Shown: positions 16,647 to 26,035 of the stretch, piece by piece
How the letters are laid out: each line of letters starts with the position of its first letter
Numbering within the stretch: position 1 is the stretch's first letter
NCBI GenBank assembly: GCA_025934375.1
Contig: JAICYD010000012.1
Coordinates: forward strand, 22,826 to 86,825
From: Streptosporangiaceae bacterium
Lineage (GTDB): Bacteria; Actinomycetota; Actinomycetes; Streptosporangiales; Streptosporangiaceae
Direction of reading: 5' to 3'
DNA: 64,000 nt
Translations under genes and position numbers: made by a program
The notes under the pieces: model-generated
Databases searched by the model: none
What the model saw: the letters and a program-made list of their open reading frames with translations, nothing else
What the model was told of the DNA's origin: nothing

Positions 16647-18682
16647 TCCCGGTCTCGCGCCGGCGGCTGGTCGTGCTCTACATGATCGTGGCCGTGATGC
16701 TGGCCACCCTTGGCGGGCGGCTGTGGTACCTGCAAGTGATGAACGGGACCTCGTTCAAGACGCTCGCGATGGCCAACCAGACGCGGTCCGTCGTGGTCCC
16801 CGCCGTCCGCGGCCAGATCGTCGACGACACCGGCCGCAAGCTGGTGACGAACCAGACGTCGCTGGTCGTCTCGGTGAACATGATGGACTTGTCCAAGCAG
16901 CCGGCCGGCGGCCGGGCGGTGCTGCACCGGCTCGCCCGGCTGCTCGGCATGTCCTACAACCTGCTGGCCGCCAAGTCCCGGCTGTGCGTCCGGGGCGTCA
17001 GGCCGCCCTGCTGGGCCGGGTCGCCCTACCAGCCGATCCCACTCGCCCAGAAGGTCAGCGACCAGGTGGCGCTGCAGATCATGGAGCAGCCCGCCGACTA
17101 CCCCGGCGTCACCGCGCAGGTCCAGCCGGTCGTGCAGTATCCCGCACCCGCCGGGGCCAACCCGGCGCAGGTGCTCGGCTACCTGCAGCCGATCACCCCC
17201 GAGGAGATCAAGCAGCGCCACCTCGTGGTCACCGGGTTCTCCGGGGTCGACCTGGTCGGGCAGGCCGGGCTGGAGGCCCAGTACGACCCAGCCCTGCGCG
17301 GTACCCCGGGGCGGGACACGGTGTCGGTCAACGCCGGGGGCAACGTGACCGGCACCATCTCCTCGGTCGCGCCGAAGACCGGCGATGAGCTGGTTACCAG
17401 CCTGGACGCCAACGTGCAGGCCGTGGCCCAGAACGCGCTATCGGCGGCGATCACCAAGGCGCGGGCCGCCGGGCACAACGTCAACCAGGGCGCGGCGGTC
17501 GTGGAGACGACGGACGGCCGGATCGTGGCAATGGCCAGCCTGCCGTCCTACAACCCGGACATCTGGACCGACGGCATCTCCGACCGGGAGTTCAAGTACC
17601 TGTTCGGCACGTCCTCCGGCGAGCCGGTCATCAACCGGGATGTCCAGGGCCAGTACGCGCCCGGATCGACGTTCAAGATCGTCTCGACCGCCGCGGCGGT
17701 CGCGAACGGCTACAGCCTCAACGGGCTGTATGACTGCCCGGCGGCGTTCTCCATCAACGGGCACTCCTACGCCAACGACGGCCAGCCGAGCATCGGCAGC
17801 ATCACCTTCCACGACGCGCTGGTCCAGTCCTGCGACACCGTCTACTACGAGCTGGGCTACCGGATGTGGCAGCGTGACAACGTGCCCGCTGACTTCCGGG
17901 CCGATCCCAAGGCCCCCGTGCAGACCATGCAGAAGCAGGAGCTGGCCTGGGGGTTCGGCAAGCCGACCGGCGTTGACCTGCCGGCCGAGTCGACCGGGAC
18001 GATCCCGACCCGGCAGTGGCTGTACTGGCTGTGGAAGGATAACGCGCACACCGGGCAGAACTGGTGCAAGTACGGCAAGGCCAACGGCTCCTATGTCGAG
18101 CAGATCGAGTACCAGGACTGCCAGAGCGGCTACACCTGGGAGCCGGGCCAGGCGGCCATCGCCGCGATCGGGCAGGGGTACATCACCGTGACTCCGCTGC
18201 AGCTCGCCAACGCCTACGCGGCGCTGGCCAACGGCGGGACGCTGTACAGCCCGCGGATCGGGAAGGCGCTGGTCTCGCCGTCGGGGCACGTCGACCAGCT
18301 GATCAACCCGCCGGTGATCGCGCACGTCCCGGCGTCGAAGCGCACCTTGTCCTACATACGGGACGCGCTGGCCGACGTGGTGACGTCCGGGACCGCGGCC
18401 GGGGCGTTCGCCGGGTTCCCGCTGAACAAGGTGTGCGTGGCCGGCAAGACCGGTACCGCGCAGTCGTTCGGCAACAACGCGACATCGGTGTTCGCCTCGT
18501 TCGCGCCCTGCCAGCACCCGAAGTACGTGGTCCTGGTGATGCTACCCGGCGCCGGGTACGGCGCGGCGGGCGCCGCCCCGGCGGTCCGGCAGATCTGGGA
18601 CGGGATCTTCGGCCTGGAGGGCAAGAAGGCCGCGCTGCCCGGCGGCCAGTCCCCCGCTCGCCTCCCGGCGGTGACCCCGTGA
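16643..18682 (+). CDS. mrdA: Penicillin-binding protein 2 (peptidoglycan transpeptidase)
   Basis: A 679-residue class B PBP that cross-links peptidoglycan during elongation with RodA. It has an N-terminal transmembrane helix at about 10-27, a PBP dimerisation domain, and a transpeptidase domain with active Ser342 in GSTFK, a likely SxN-type motif around SCDTVYYEL and KTG at 602-604. The ATG at 16643 overlaps the mreD stop and has AGGAGG at 16630-16635. The longer upstream reading frame is the mreD extension in another frame. The rodA start overlaps its stop. Confidence 0.94.
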   Translation: MIPVSRRRLVVLYMIVAVMLATLGGRLWYLQVMNGTSFKTLAMANQTRSVVVPAVRGQIVDDTGRKLVTNQTSLVVSVNMMDLSKQPAGGRAVLHRLARLLGMSYNLLAAKSRLCVRGVRPPCWAGSPYQPIPLAQKVSDQVALQIMEQPADYPGVTAQVQPVVQYPAPAGANPAQVLGYLQPITPEEIKQRHLVVTGFSGVDLVGQAGLEAQYDPALRGTPGRDTVSVNAGGNVTGTISSVAPKTGDELVTSLDANVQAVAQNALSAAITKARAAGHNVNQGAAVVETTDGRIVAMASLPSYNPDIWTDGISDREFKYLFGTSSGEPVINRDVQGQYAPGSTFKIVSTAAAVANGYSLNGLYDCPAAFSINGHSYANDGQPSIGSITFHDALVQSCDTVYYELGYRMWQRDNVPADFRADPKAPVQTMQKQELAWGFGKPTGVDLPAESTGTIPTRQWLYWLWKDNAHTGQNWCKYGKANGSYVEQIEYQDCQSGYTWEPGQAAIAAIGQGYITVTPLQLANAYAALANGGTLYSPRIGKALVSPSGHVDQLINPPVIAHVPASKRTLSYIRDALADVVTSGTAAGAFAGFPLNKVCVAGKTGTAQSFGNNATSVFASFAPCQHPKYVVLVMLPGAGYGAAGAAPAVRQIWDGIFGLEGKKAALPGGQSPARLPAVTP

Positions 18683-19875
18683 CCGGGATGGTCGTCGGCC
18701 GGTACCGGCCGACGCGGTCGGCGATCGTCATGCGGGTGGTCGCCAAGAAGGGCCTGCGGCAGCTCGACTGGCTGCTGATCGTGGTAGCGATCGCGCTGAC
18801 CGTGATCGGGACGCTGCTCATCTGGTCGGCGACAGCGCCGGCGCTGGAGCAGGCCGGCCTCGACCCGCGCATGTACCTGAAGAAGCAGGTGCTGAACGCG
18901 TTCATCGGCGTGGTCTTGATGTTCATCACCGCGTGCATTGACTACCGGCGCTACCGGGCCGCCACGCCGTTGCTGTACGTGCTGTCGCTGCTGTTGCTGC
19001 TGGCGGTGCTCACCCCGGCCGGGACGACGGTCAACGGCGCCAAGGCGTGGATCGCGCTGCCCGGCGGCTTCCAGGTCGAGCCGTCGGAGTTCGCCAAGCT
19101 GGCGGTCGTCTTGACCACCGCGCTGATGTTGTCCTACCGGCGCGGGGTCGGCCGCTCCGGTCCCGAGCGGCCAGGCATCGGGAGGGCGGCGCTGGCCGCC
19201 CTGGCCGCGGTGCCGCTGATGGCGCTGGTGGCCACCGAGCCGGCGCTAGGCGTCACCCTCGTGCTGGTCTTCGTCTTGGCCGGGATGGTGGTGGTGTCCG
19301 GGCTGCGCTGGTACTGGCTGGCCGGGCTGGTCTGCGCGGTGGCGATCGGCATCTACGCCATCGCTGACCTGCACCTGATGAAGGGCTACCAGGCGTCCCG
19401 GCTGACGGCGTTCCTGCACCCGCAGCATGACCTGACCGGGGCCGGCTACAACCTGCTGCAGGCCAAGACCGCGGTGGGGTCGGGCGGGATGTTCGGCGTG
19501 GGGTTGTTCCACGGGACGTTCACCGGCAACAACTTCGTCCCCTCGCAGCAGACCGACTTCATCTTCACCGTGGCCGGCGAGGAGCTCGGCTTCGCCGGGT
19601 GCGCCGCCATCATCGGCCTGCTGGCGATCTTGATCATCCGGGCGATCCGGGTGGCGACGGTCGCCGATGACCTCTTCGGGATGCTGGTCGCGTCGGGCGT
19701 TGCCGTGTGGTTCACGTTCCAGTCGTTCGTCAACATCGGCATGACGATCGGGCTGATGCCGATCACCGGCCTGCCGCTGCCGTTCGTCTCCTACGGCGGC
19801 TCGGCGATATTCGCCGACATGATCGCGATCGGCCTCCTGCAAAGCGTGCGCAGGCACCACTCGGTGTTCCTGTGA
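18679..19875 (+). CDS. rodA: Rod shape-determining protein RodA (SEDS glycosyltransferase)
   Basis: A 398-residue polytopic SEDS protein that polymerises lipid II, partner of the upstream PBP2. About ten transmembrane helices are readable. Hallmarks are QVEPSEFAKL near residue 135, the segment around GSGGMFGVGLFHG, and the final MPITGLPLPFVSYGGS. The GTG at 18679 overlaps the mrdA stop as GTGA. A start at the ATG at 18688 would lose only three residues. The mre-mrd-rod operon ends here; 35 bases later an apparently separate leaderless transcript begins. Confidence 0.93.
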   Translation: MTGMVVGRYRPTRSAIVMRVVAKKGLRQLDWLLIVVAIALTVIGTLLIWSATAPALEQAGLDPRMYLKKQVLNAFIGVVLMFITACIDYRRYRAATPLLYVLSLLLLLAVLTPAGTTVNGAKAWIALPGGFQVEPSEFAKLAVVLTTALMLSYRRGVGRSGPERPGIGRAALAALAAVPLMALVATEPALGVTLVLVFVLAGMVVVSGLRWYWLAGLVCAVAIGIYAIADLHLMKGYQASRLTAFLHPQHDLTGAGYNLLQAKTAVGSGGMFGVGLFHGTFTGNNFVPSQQTDFIFTVAGEELGFAGCAAIIGLLAILIIRAIRVATVADDLFGMLVASGVAVWFTFQSFVNIGMTIGLMPITGLPLPFVSYGGSAIFADMIAIGLLQSVRRHHSVFL

Positions 19876-19898
19876 TCAGCCCGGCGCTCAACTCCAAG

Positions 19899-19904
19899 TA
19901 ACCT
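19899..19904 (+). promoter_or_regulatory. Putative -10 box of a leaderless radical-SAM operon
   Basis: TAACCT lies exactly six bases before the ATG at 19911; no Shine-Dalgarno sequence is present. Confidence 0.4.
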
Positions 19905-19910
19905 GATTAA

Positions 19911-21902
19911 ATGCCCGTCGAGTCCGTCTACCCTCAGCTTGAGTTCCTGCTCCCGCTGGTCCGCAAGCCGGTCCAGTACGTTGGCGGTGAGGTCAACTCC
20001 GTCGTCAAGGACTGGGATGCCACTGATGTCCGCTGGGCGCTGCATTACCCGGACGCCTACGAGGTCGGGTTGCCCAACCAGGGACTCGCGATCCTCTACG
20101 AAGTGCTGAACGAGCAGGACGGCGTGCTCGCCGAGCGGACCTACAGCGTGTGGCCCGACCTTGAGGCGCTGATGCGCTCGGCCGGGGTGCCGCAGTTCAC
20201 GGTGGACTCCCACCGGCCAGTGGGCGCGTTCGACCTGCTCGGCGTGAGCTTCTCGACCGAGCTCGGCTACACGAACCTGCTCACGACGCTGGACCTGGCC
20301 GGCATTCCGCTGTGGTCCGCCGAGCGGACGATGGTGCATCCGGTGGTCATCGGCGGCGGGCACGCGGCGTTCAACCCCGAGCCGCTGGCGGACTTCCTCG
20401 ACGCGGTCGTGCTGGGAGACGGCGAGGAGGCGGTGCTGCTGGTCACGTCGCTGGTGCGGGCGTGGAAGCGGGACGGGTGCCCCGGCGGGCGGGACGGGCT
20501 GCTGGAATCGCTGGCCGCGACCGGCGTGGTGTACGTGCCGCGGTTCTATGACGTGTCGTACCTGCCGGACGGCCGGATCGGCGCCGTGGCGCCGAACCGT
20601 CCCGGCGTGCCCCGCTCGGTCAGCAAGCACACGCTGCTGGACCTGGACGCCTGGCCGTACCCGAAGGCGCCGGTAGTGCCGGTGGCCGAGACGGTGCACG
20701 AGCGCTTCAGCGTGGAGATCTTCCGTGGCTGCACCCGGGGCTGCCGGTTCTGCCAGGCGGGGATGATCACCCGGCCGGTCCGCGAGCGGTCCATCGCCAC
20801 CGTGGGCTCGATGGTGGCCGCCGGGGTCGCCGCGACCGGGTTCTCCGAGGTGGGATTGCTCTCGTTGTCCAGCGCCGACCACAGCGAGATCAACGAGATC
20901 GCGGTCGACCTGGCCGACTGCTACGAGGGCACCAACACCGGGCTGTCCCTGCCCTCGACGCGGGTTGACGCGTTCAACGTGACGCTGGCCGACGAGTTGT
21001 CCCGCAACGGGCGGCGGTCGGGGCTGACGTTCGCGCCGGAGGGCGGCTCGGAGCGGATGCGCAAGGTCATCAACAAGATGGTGACCGAGGATGACCTGAT
21101 CCGCACCGTGACGACCGCGTACTCCTCCGGCTGGCGGCAGGTCAAGCTGTACTTCATGTGCGGGCTGCCGACGGAGGCCGACGAGGACGTGCTCGCGATC
21201 GCCCGGCTCGCCGGGCGGGTCATCGAGTCGGGGCGCTCGGCGACCGGCCGCCGGGACATCCGGTGCACGGTGTCCATCGGGGGGTTCGTGCCCAAGCCGC
21301 ACACGCCCTTCCAGTGGGCGGCGCAGTGCGCGCCCGAGGTGGTGGACGCCCGGCTGAACGCGCTCGGCGGCGCGCTGCGCGCCGACCGGGCGTATGGCAA
21401 GTCGATCGGGTACCGGTATCACGAGGGTGAGCCATCGCTGGTCGAGGGCCTGCTGTCGCGCGGTGACCGCCGCGTCGGCGCGATCATCTTGGCGGCGTGG
21501 CGTGACGGGGCGCGCTTCGACGGGTGGAGCGAGTACTTCTCGTTCGCCCGCTGGACAAGCGCCTGCGATGTGGCGCTGGCCGACTGGCCAGTGGACCTGG
21601 CTTGGTACACTACGCGAAAGCGTGACTACGGCGAGGTATTGCCATGGGACCACCTGGACTCGGGGCTGGACCGTGACTGGCTCTGGCAGGACTGGCAGTC
21701 GGCGATCACCCCCGATGGGGCGGGCGAAGTCGAGGACTGCCGCTGGACCCCTTGCTACGAGTGTGGCGTGTGCTCCGCAATGGGTACAGAGATACAAACG
21801 GGGCCAACCGGAGAACGCATTAACCCGGCCGGGGGGCTCCGGGGGGTTGTCCCTCCCGGGGGACACCGCATGTTGCCGGTGCTGTCAGTGAACGGGAGAT
21901 AG
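19911..21902 (+). CDS. TIGR03960-family B12-binding radical SAM protein
   Basis: A 663-residue protein. The N-terminal region (about 1-190) resembles a cobalamin-binding-like domain (HYPDAYEVGLPNQG, GGGHAAFNPEPLADFLD). The radical SAM domain has Cys274, Cys278 and Cys281 in CTRGCRFC for the 4Fe-4S cluster. A C-terminal Cys-rich segment (CYECGVCSAMGTE) may bind another cluster or metal. It is always paired with the DUF2344 protein downstream, often near rne-rplU-rpmA. The pair is thought to act in tRNA or ribosome-related modification, but the reaction is not established. Its last 25 or so residues include a GC-rich hairpin repeat that has added codons. Confidence 0.88.
   Translation: MPVESVYPQLEFLLPLVRKPVQYVGGEVNSVVKDWDATDVRWALHYPDAYEVGLPNQGLAILYEVLNEQDGVLAERTYSVWPDLEALMRSAGVPQFTVDSHRPVGAFDLLGVSFSTELGYTNLLTTLDLAGIPLWSAERTMVHPVVIGGGHAAFNPEPLADFLDAVVLGDGEEAVLLVTSLVRAWKRDGCPGGRDGLLESLAATGVVYVPRFYDVSYLPDGRIGAVAPNRPGVPRSVSKHTLLDLDAWPYPKAPVVPVAETVHERFSVEIFRGCTRGCRFCQAGMITRPVRERSIATVGSMVAAGVAATGFSEVGLLSLSSADHSEINEIAVDLADCYEGTNTGLSLPSTRVDAFNVTLADELSRNGRRSGLTFAPEGGSERMRKVINKMVTEDDLIRTVTTAYSSGWRQVKLYFMCGLPTEADEDVLAIARLAGRVIESGRSATGRRDIRCTVSIGGFVPKPHTPFQWAAQCAPEVVDARLNALGGALRADRAYGKSIGYRYHEGEPSLVEGLLSRGDRRVGAIILAAWRDGARFDGWSEYFSFARWTSACDVALADWPVDLAWYTTRKRDYGEVLPWDHLDSGLDRDWLWQDWQSAITPDGAGEVEDCRWTPCYECGVCSAMGTEIQTGPTGERINPAGGLRGVVPPGGHRMLPVLSVNGR
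21831..21866 (+). repeat. GC-rich hairpin repeat, copy B (inside coding sequence)
   Basis: Pattern GGGGGG-CTCC-GGGGGG-TTGT-CCCTCCCGGGGG. It lies in the last 25 codons of the radical-SAM gene and encodes the GGLRGVVPPGGH segment, which is not part of the family's usual ending. Confidence 0.65.
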
Positions 21903-21904
21903 GT

Positions 21905-22657
21905 GTGGCGAAGCCAAGGCCCGCGGGGGGTCCGGGGGATCGCCCACCCGGGAAACCGCAGCCGCCACAGGCTGCGCCTCCCGTTCAGCAGCTAGTGGTC
22001 CGGTATGCTAAGCGGGGAAAAATGCGTTTTGCTAGCCACCTGGATGTGGCGCGAGCCTTCGAGCGAGGAGTGCGGCGGGCAGGGTTGCCCATCGCCTACT
22101 CGTCCGGGTTCAATCCGCATCCGAAGATCTCCTACGCGGGAGGCGCACCGACCGGAGTCGCCAGCGAGGCTGAGTACCTCAGCCTCGGGCTGAGCAGCCG
22201 GAGCGACGCGGAAGCGGTGCGGGAGCAGCTGAACGCAGCGCTGCCGGATGGGATAGAAGTGATCGACGTCACTGAGCATGAGGGCGGGCTGCCGACCAGC
22301 CAGCTCACAGCGTCTGAGTGGCTAGTGACCCTTCCGGGCTTGCCGCCGCAGGCGGTAGCCCCGGCAGTAGAAGCGTTCCTTGCCCTTGAGCACGCCCCGG
22401 TGGAGCGGCTCACTAGCAAGGGCTTGCGGCGCATGGACGCCCGGACAGCCGTCGTCTCGATCGATGTTGACGATGACGCGGCCCGGTCCCGGGCAACCGC
22501 GCTGCGGATGATCGTAAAGCACGTCGTCCCCGCGGTCCGCCCGGACGACGTGCTTACCGCGCTACGCGAATTTTCAGGCCTGGCCCAGGATGCCTCACCG
22601 CTCATGACGCGGCTGGCTCAGGGGTTTATCAGCGAATCCGGGGTGGCCATGCCATGA
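21905..22657 (+). CDS. TIGR03936-family (DUF2344) radical-SAM-associated protein
   Basis: A 250-residue protein with the family opening VVRYAKRGKMRFASHLDVARAFERG followed by GFNPHPKISYAGG. It starts two bases after the radical-SAM stop and is surely cotranslated with it. The first 30 residues are Pro/Gly-rich and contain a GC-rich hairpin repeat; the true functional start may lie at residue 29 or later. DUF2344 proteins are invariably linked to TIGR03960 partners, and in some bacteria the two are fused. Function unproven. Confidence 0.87.
   Translation: MAKPRPAGGPGDRPPGKPQPPQAAPPVQQLVVRYAKRGKMRFASHLDVARAFERGVRRAGLPIAYSSGFNPHPKISYAGGAPTGVASEAEYLSLGLSSRSDAEAVREQLNAALPDGIEVIDVTEHEGGLPTSQLTASEWLVTLPGLPPQAVAPAVEAFLALEHAPVERLTSKGLRRMDARTAVVSIDVDDDAARSRATALRMIVKHVVPAVRPDDVLTALREFSGLAQDASPLMTRLAQGFISESGVAMP
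21925..21957 (+). repeat. GC-rich hairpin repeat, copy C (inside coding sequence)
   Basis: Pattern GGGGGG-TCC-GGGGG-ATCGCC-CACCCGGGAAACC, encoding the GGPGDRPPGK part of the DUF2344 N-terminus. Only 58 bases separate it from copy B. Confidence 0.65.
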
Positions 22658-22873
22658 CCACCCCCGAGACAAGGAATCCAACCAAGCCTGGGTGCCGTGC
22701 GAACGGCCCCGTGCGTGCCCGCTTCCCGCACGGCAGCCGTCCTCGCGGCCCAGGCGATCGAACACTACGAGCTTCCGCGCGGCGCGCGCGACGCTGGTTG
22801 TGCGAGCAGGGCGGCTTTGCCCGCAGATCGCACAGCGTTGCCGCGCCCGGAAGCCTGACTGGAGATTGCCCGA

Positions 22874-25800
22874 ATGCTCGACAGCGAGCTGACCAACAAC
22901 GGAACTGATGACAACGACGGCGCTGAGCACGGAGGAAATGGCACAGCCAGCAGCGGCGGGGCGGTAGGCCGCCAGGCGGAGCCTGCGGCGATGCCGGCCG
23001 CGGTTCCCGCTGTGTTGTTCCAGGCCCCCCAGGTGCTGTTCCAGGCGCCGCAGGCCGCACCCGCCTATGGCGGGGGACGGACCGGCACCGCCTCTGGCGG
23101 TAGTGGTACCGCCTCTGGCGGCAGCGGTACCGCCTCCGGCGCGAGCTCCTCCGGCAACGGATCGGGTGCCGCCGACGCGGATGACGAGGACGCCGAGCCC
23201 GCGCCCCCGGCATCCCGGACGCCGGCCCGCCGGCCCGCCCGGGGCACCCGGGGCGGCCGCAGCACCACCCGGGACCGCGTGACCGAGCCCCCGGCCGATG
23301 AGGACACTGGCGCCGCAGCGGACGCCGGCGGCGAGGCGACCCCGGCCTCGGATGCTGGCGCCGACGACGCTGATGAGGGCCCTGGCCGCCGCCGTCGCCG
23401 CCGCAACACCCGCACCCGCACCCGTGCGGAGGCGAGCAGCCCCGCCGACCAGGCCGAGGCCGAGGCGACTGAGGCCGACCCGGCGGACGCCGACGACGCG
23501 CTGGCCGACGACGGCGACGAGGCGGGCCTGGACGGGAGCGCCACCAGCCGCAGGCGGCGGCGCAAGCGGCGCCGCGGATCGGCCGATGCTGACGTCCCCG
23601 CGCCGGACGACCCGCCGGACACCGTCGTGCACGTGCGCGAGGCGCACAACCCGGCCGATGACGTCCGCGCGATCAAGGGATCCACCCGGCTGGAGGCCAA
23701 GAAGCAGCGGCGCCGCGAGGGCCGCGAGTCCGGCCGCCGCCGGCCGCCGGTTGTCACCGAGTCGGAATTCCTGGCCCGCCGGGAGTCCGTCGAGCGGACC
23801 ATGGTGGTCCGCCAGCGCGGCGAGCGCACCCAGATCGCGGTGCTGGAGGACGGCGTCCTCGTCGAGCACTACGTGAACCGGACCACGCACCAGTCCTACG
23901 TGGGCAACGTGTACCTGGGCAAGGTGCAGAACGTGCTGCCGTCGATGGAGGCGGCGTTCGTCGACATCGGCAAGGGCCGCAACGCGGTGCTGTACGCGGG
24001 CGAAGTCAACTTCGACGCCAGCGGCCTGGAAGGGCAGCCCAAGCGGATCGAATCGGCGCTCAAGCCCGGCCAGGCGGTGATCGTGCAGGTCACCAAGGAC
24101 CCCGTCGGCCACAAGGGCGCCCGGCTGACCAGCCAGGTCAGCCTGCCGGGCCGCTACCTGGTGTACGTCCCCGGCGCGTCGATGACCGGCATCAGCCGCA
24201 AGCTGCCCGACACCGAGCGCAACCGGCTCAAGCACATCCTGAAGAAGGTGACGCCGGACAACGCCGGGGTCATCGTCCGCACCGCCGCCGAGGGCGCGGC
24301 CGAGGCCGAGCTCGAGCGCGACGTGACGCGGCTGGCGGCGCAATGGGAGAGCATCGAGAAGAAGGCCAAGACCGCCACGGCGCCGGCCCTGCTCCACGGT
24401 GAGCCCGACCTGACCATCCGCGTCGTGCGCGATGTGTTCAACGAGGACTTCAGCCAGCTGGTCGTCTCCGGCGACATCGGCTGGGAGGTTATCGACGAGT
24501 ACGTCAAGTACGTCGCGCCGCACCTCGCGGAGCGGCTGCTCCGGTGGGGACCGGAGGCGGAGGCCGCCGAGAAGGGGCTGCCCGTCCCCGCCGGCGATGA
24601 CGTGTTCGCCGCTTACCGGATCGACGAGCAGCTCACCAAGGCGCTGGAGCGGAAGGTATGGCTGCCCAGCGGCGGCTCGCTCATCATCGACCGCACGGAG
24701 GCGATGACGGTCGTCGACGTCAACACCGGCAAGTTCACCGGCCAGGGCGGCAACCTGGAGGAGACCGTCACCCGCAACAACCTGGAGGCGGCCGAGGAGA
24801 TCGTCCGGCAACTCCGGCTGCGCGACGTCGGTGGCATCGTTGTCATCGACTTCATCGACATGGTCTTGGAATCTAACCGGGAGCTGGTCTTGCGCCGGCT
24901 GCTGGAGTGCCTGGCCAGGGACCGGACCAAGCACCAGGTCGCCGAGGTAACCTCGCTGGGCCTGGTTCAGATGACCCGCAAGCGGGTCGGCGCGGGCCTG
25001 CTCGAGGCGTTCTCCGAGGTCTGTGACTGCTGCAACGGCCGTGGCGTGGTCGTGCACCTCGACCCGGCCGAGCCGGGCCAGCATTCCTCCCGTCGCGGCG
25101 GCGGGGCCGACCGAGGCGGGGCCGAGCACGAGGGCCACCCCCGTAGCCGCCCGGGCAACGGGCACGCCCCTGCGGGCAGCGGTACCGCCTCTGGCGTCAG
25201 CGGTACTGGCTCTGGCGGCAGCGGTACCGCCTCTGGCGGCGGTGCTGCCCACGGCGGCCAGTCCGGCACCTCCGAGTCCGGGGGGGAAGGCGCCGCGATG
25301 CAGTCGGGCCAGGGCGGACGGCGCAACCGGCGAGACCGCAACCGGCACGGCAGCCCGGCGGCCGTCGCGTCCGCCACGATCGCCCAGGCGATCGCCGGCG
25401 TGGCATCCGCGACACTGTCCGCCAGCGCCGACGTTGACTCCGCCGAGTCGACGGCGGTCATCGATCCCGTGGACTACGCGGAGCCGGCCGAGACCAGCGG
25501 TTTCGCCGGCAGTGGTTCGGGAGGCAGTGCTTCGGGAGGCACGGCGCCCGCGCCCGAGGCACCCGTCGCTGACGTGCCGCCTGCCGCGCCGGGTCGCCGG
25601 ACCCGGGCCGGGTCGGCCATGGCCCGCCGCATCGCCACCTCCGACGAGCCCGGTGCCGTCGTCGTCGTCCCGGCCGGCGCGGTCGCCGGCCCCGAGCCGG
25701 CCGCCCAGGCCGCGCCGGTCGCGGGTACCGAGGTGGTGGCTGACGCTGACCCCGCCGTCGAGGTGAAGTCGACGCAGGTGGAACCGCTCGTTGAGGCAAA

Positions 25801-26035
25801 GCCGGTTGAGGTGCCCGAGCCCGAGCCGGTGGCCGAGGCGGTGGCCGAGGCCGAGGCGGCCGCTCAAGCAGAGCCTGTCGCGGCCGAGCCGGAGGCTGAG
25901 TCGGTGGCCGAGGCCGAGGCAGTCGTTACCGAGCCTGTCGCCGACGCCGAGGCCCCCGCTGCCCCAGGGGCAGCTGAGGCACCCGAGCGGCAAGAGCGCC
26001 CGGCCGGCGGCGCCGGCTTCCTCTTCGAGGGCTAG
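22874..26035 (+). CDS. rne: Ribonuclease E/G
   Basis: Endoribonuclease of 1053 residues for mRNA decay and rRNA/tRNA processing. Residues 1 to about 300 are disordered, with GSGTASGG repeats and alternating acidic and Arg-rich blocks. The catalytic core follows: S1-like RNA-binding domain (about 335-425, from HQSYVGNVYLGKVQNVLPSM), the DNase I-like site with VVDVNTGKF and Asp659 in VVIDFIDM, and the zinc-link CDCC at 717-720. Residues after 740 are again disordered and acidic at the end. Both arms are typical of actinobacterial RNase E and probably act as degradosome scaffolds. The start follows CTGGAGATTGCCCG. A 216-base leader separates it from the upstream gene. Confidence 0.94.
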   Translation: MLDSELTNNGTDDNDGAEHGGNGTASSGGAVGRQAEPAAMPAAVPAVLFQAPQVLFQAPQAAPAYGGGRTGTASGGSGTASGGSGTASGASSSGNGSGAADADDEDAEPAPPASRTPARRPARGTRGGRSTTRDRVTEPPADEDTGAAADAGGEATPASDAGADDADEGPGRRRRRRNTRTRTRAEASSPADQAEAEATEADPADADDALADDGDEAGLDGSATSRRRRRKRRRGSADADVPAPDDPPDTVVHVREAHNPADDVRAIKGSTRLEAKKQRRREGRESGRRRPPVVTESEFLARRESVERTMVVRQRGERTQIAVLEDGVLVEHYVNRTTHQSYVGNVYLGKVQNVLPSMEAAFVDIGKGRNAVLYAGEVNFDASGLEGQPKRIESALKPGQAVIVQVTKDPVGHKGARLTSQVSLPGRYLVYVPGASMTGISRKLPDTERNRLKHILKKVTPDNAGVIVRTAAEGAAEAELERDVTRLAAQWESIEKKAKTATAPALLHGEPDLTIRVVRDVFNEDFSQLVVSGDIGWEVIDEYVKYVAPHLAERLLRWGPEAEAAEKGLPVPAGDDVFAAYRIDEQLTKALERKVWLPSGGSLIIDRTEAMTVVDVNTGKFTGQGGNLEETVTRNNLEAAEEIVRQLRLRDVGGIVVIDFIDMVLESNRELVLRRLLECLARDRTKHQVAEVTSLGLVQMTRKRVGAGLLEAFSEVCDCCNGRGVVVHLDPAEPGQHSSRRGGGADRGGAEHEGHPRSRPGNGHAPAGSGTASGVSGTGSGGSGTASGGGAAHGGQSGTSESGGEGAAMQSGQGGRRNRRDRNRHGSPAAVASATIAQAIAGVASATLSASADVDSAESTAVIDPVDYAEPAETSGFAGSGSGGSASGGTAPAPEAPVADVPPAAPGRRTRAGSAMARRIATSDEPGAVVVVPAGAVAGPEPAAQAAPVAGTEVVADADPAVEVKSTQVEPLVEAKPVEVPEPEPVAEAVAEAEAAAQAEPVAAEPEAESVAEAEAVVTEPVADAEAPAAPGAAEAPERQERPAGGAGFLFEG

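Noticed and set aside
18064..18678. N-terminal extension of rodA inside mrdA
   Set aside because: Overlaps the conserved transpeptidase codons; the GTG at 18679 fits the family start.
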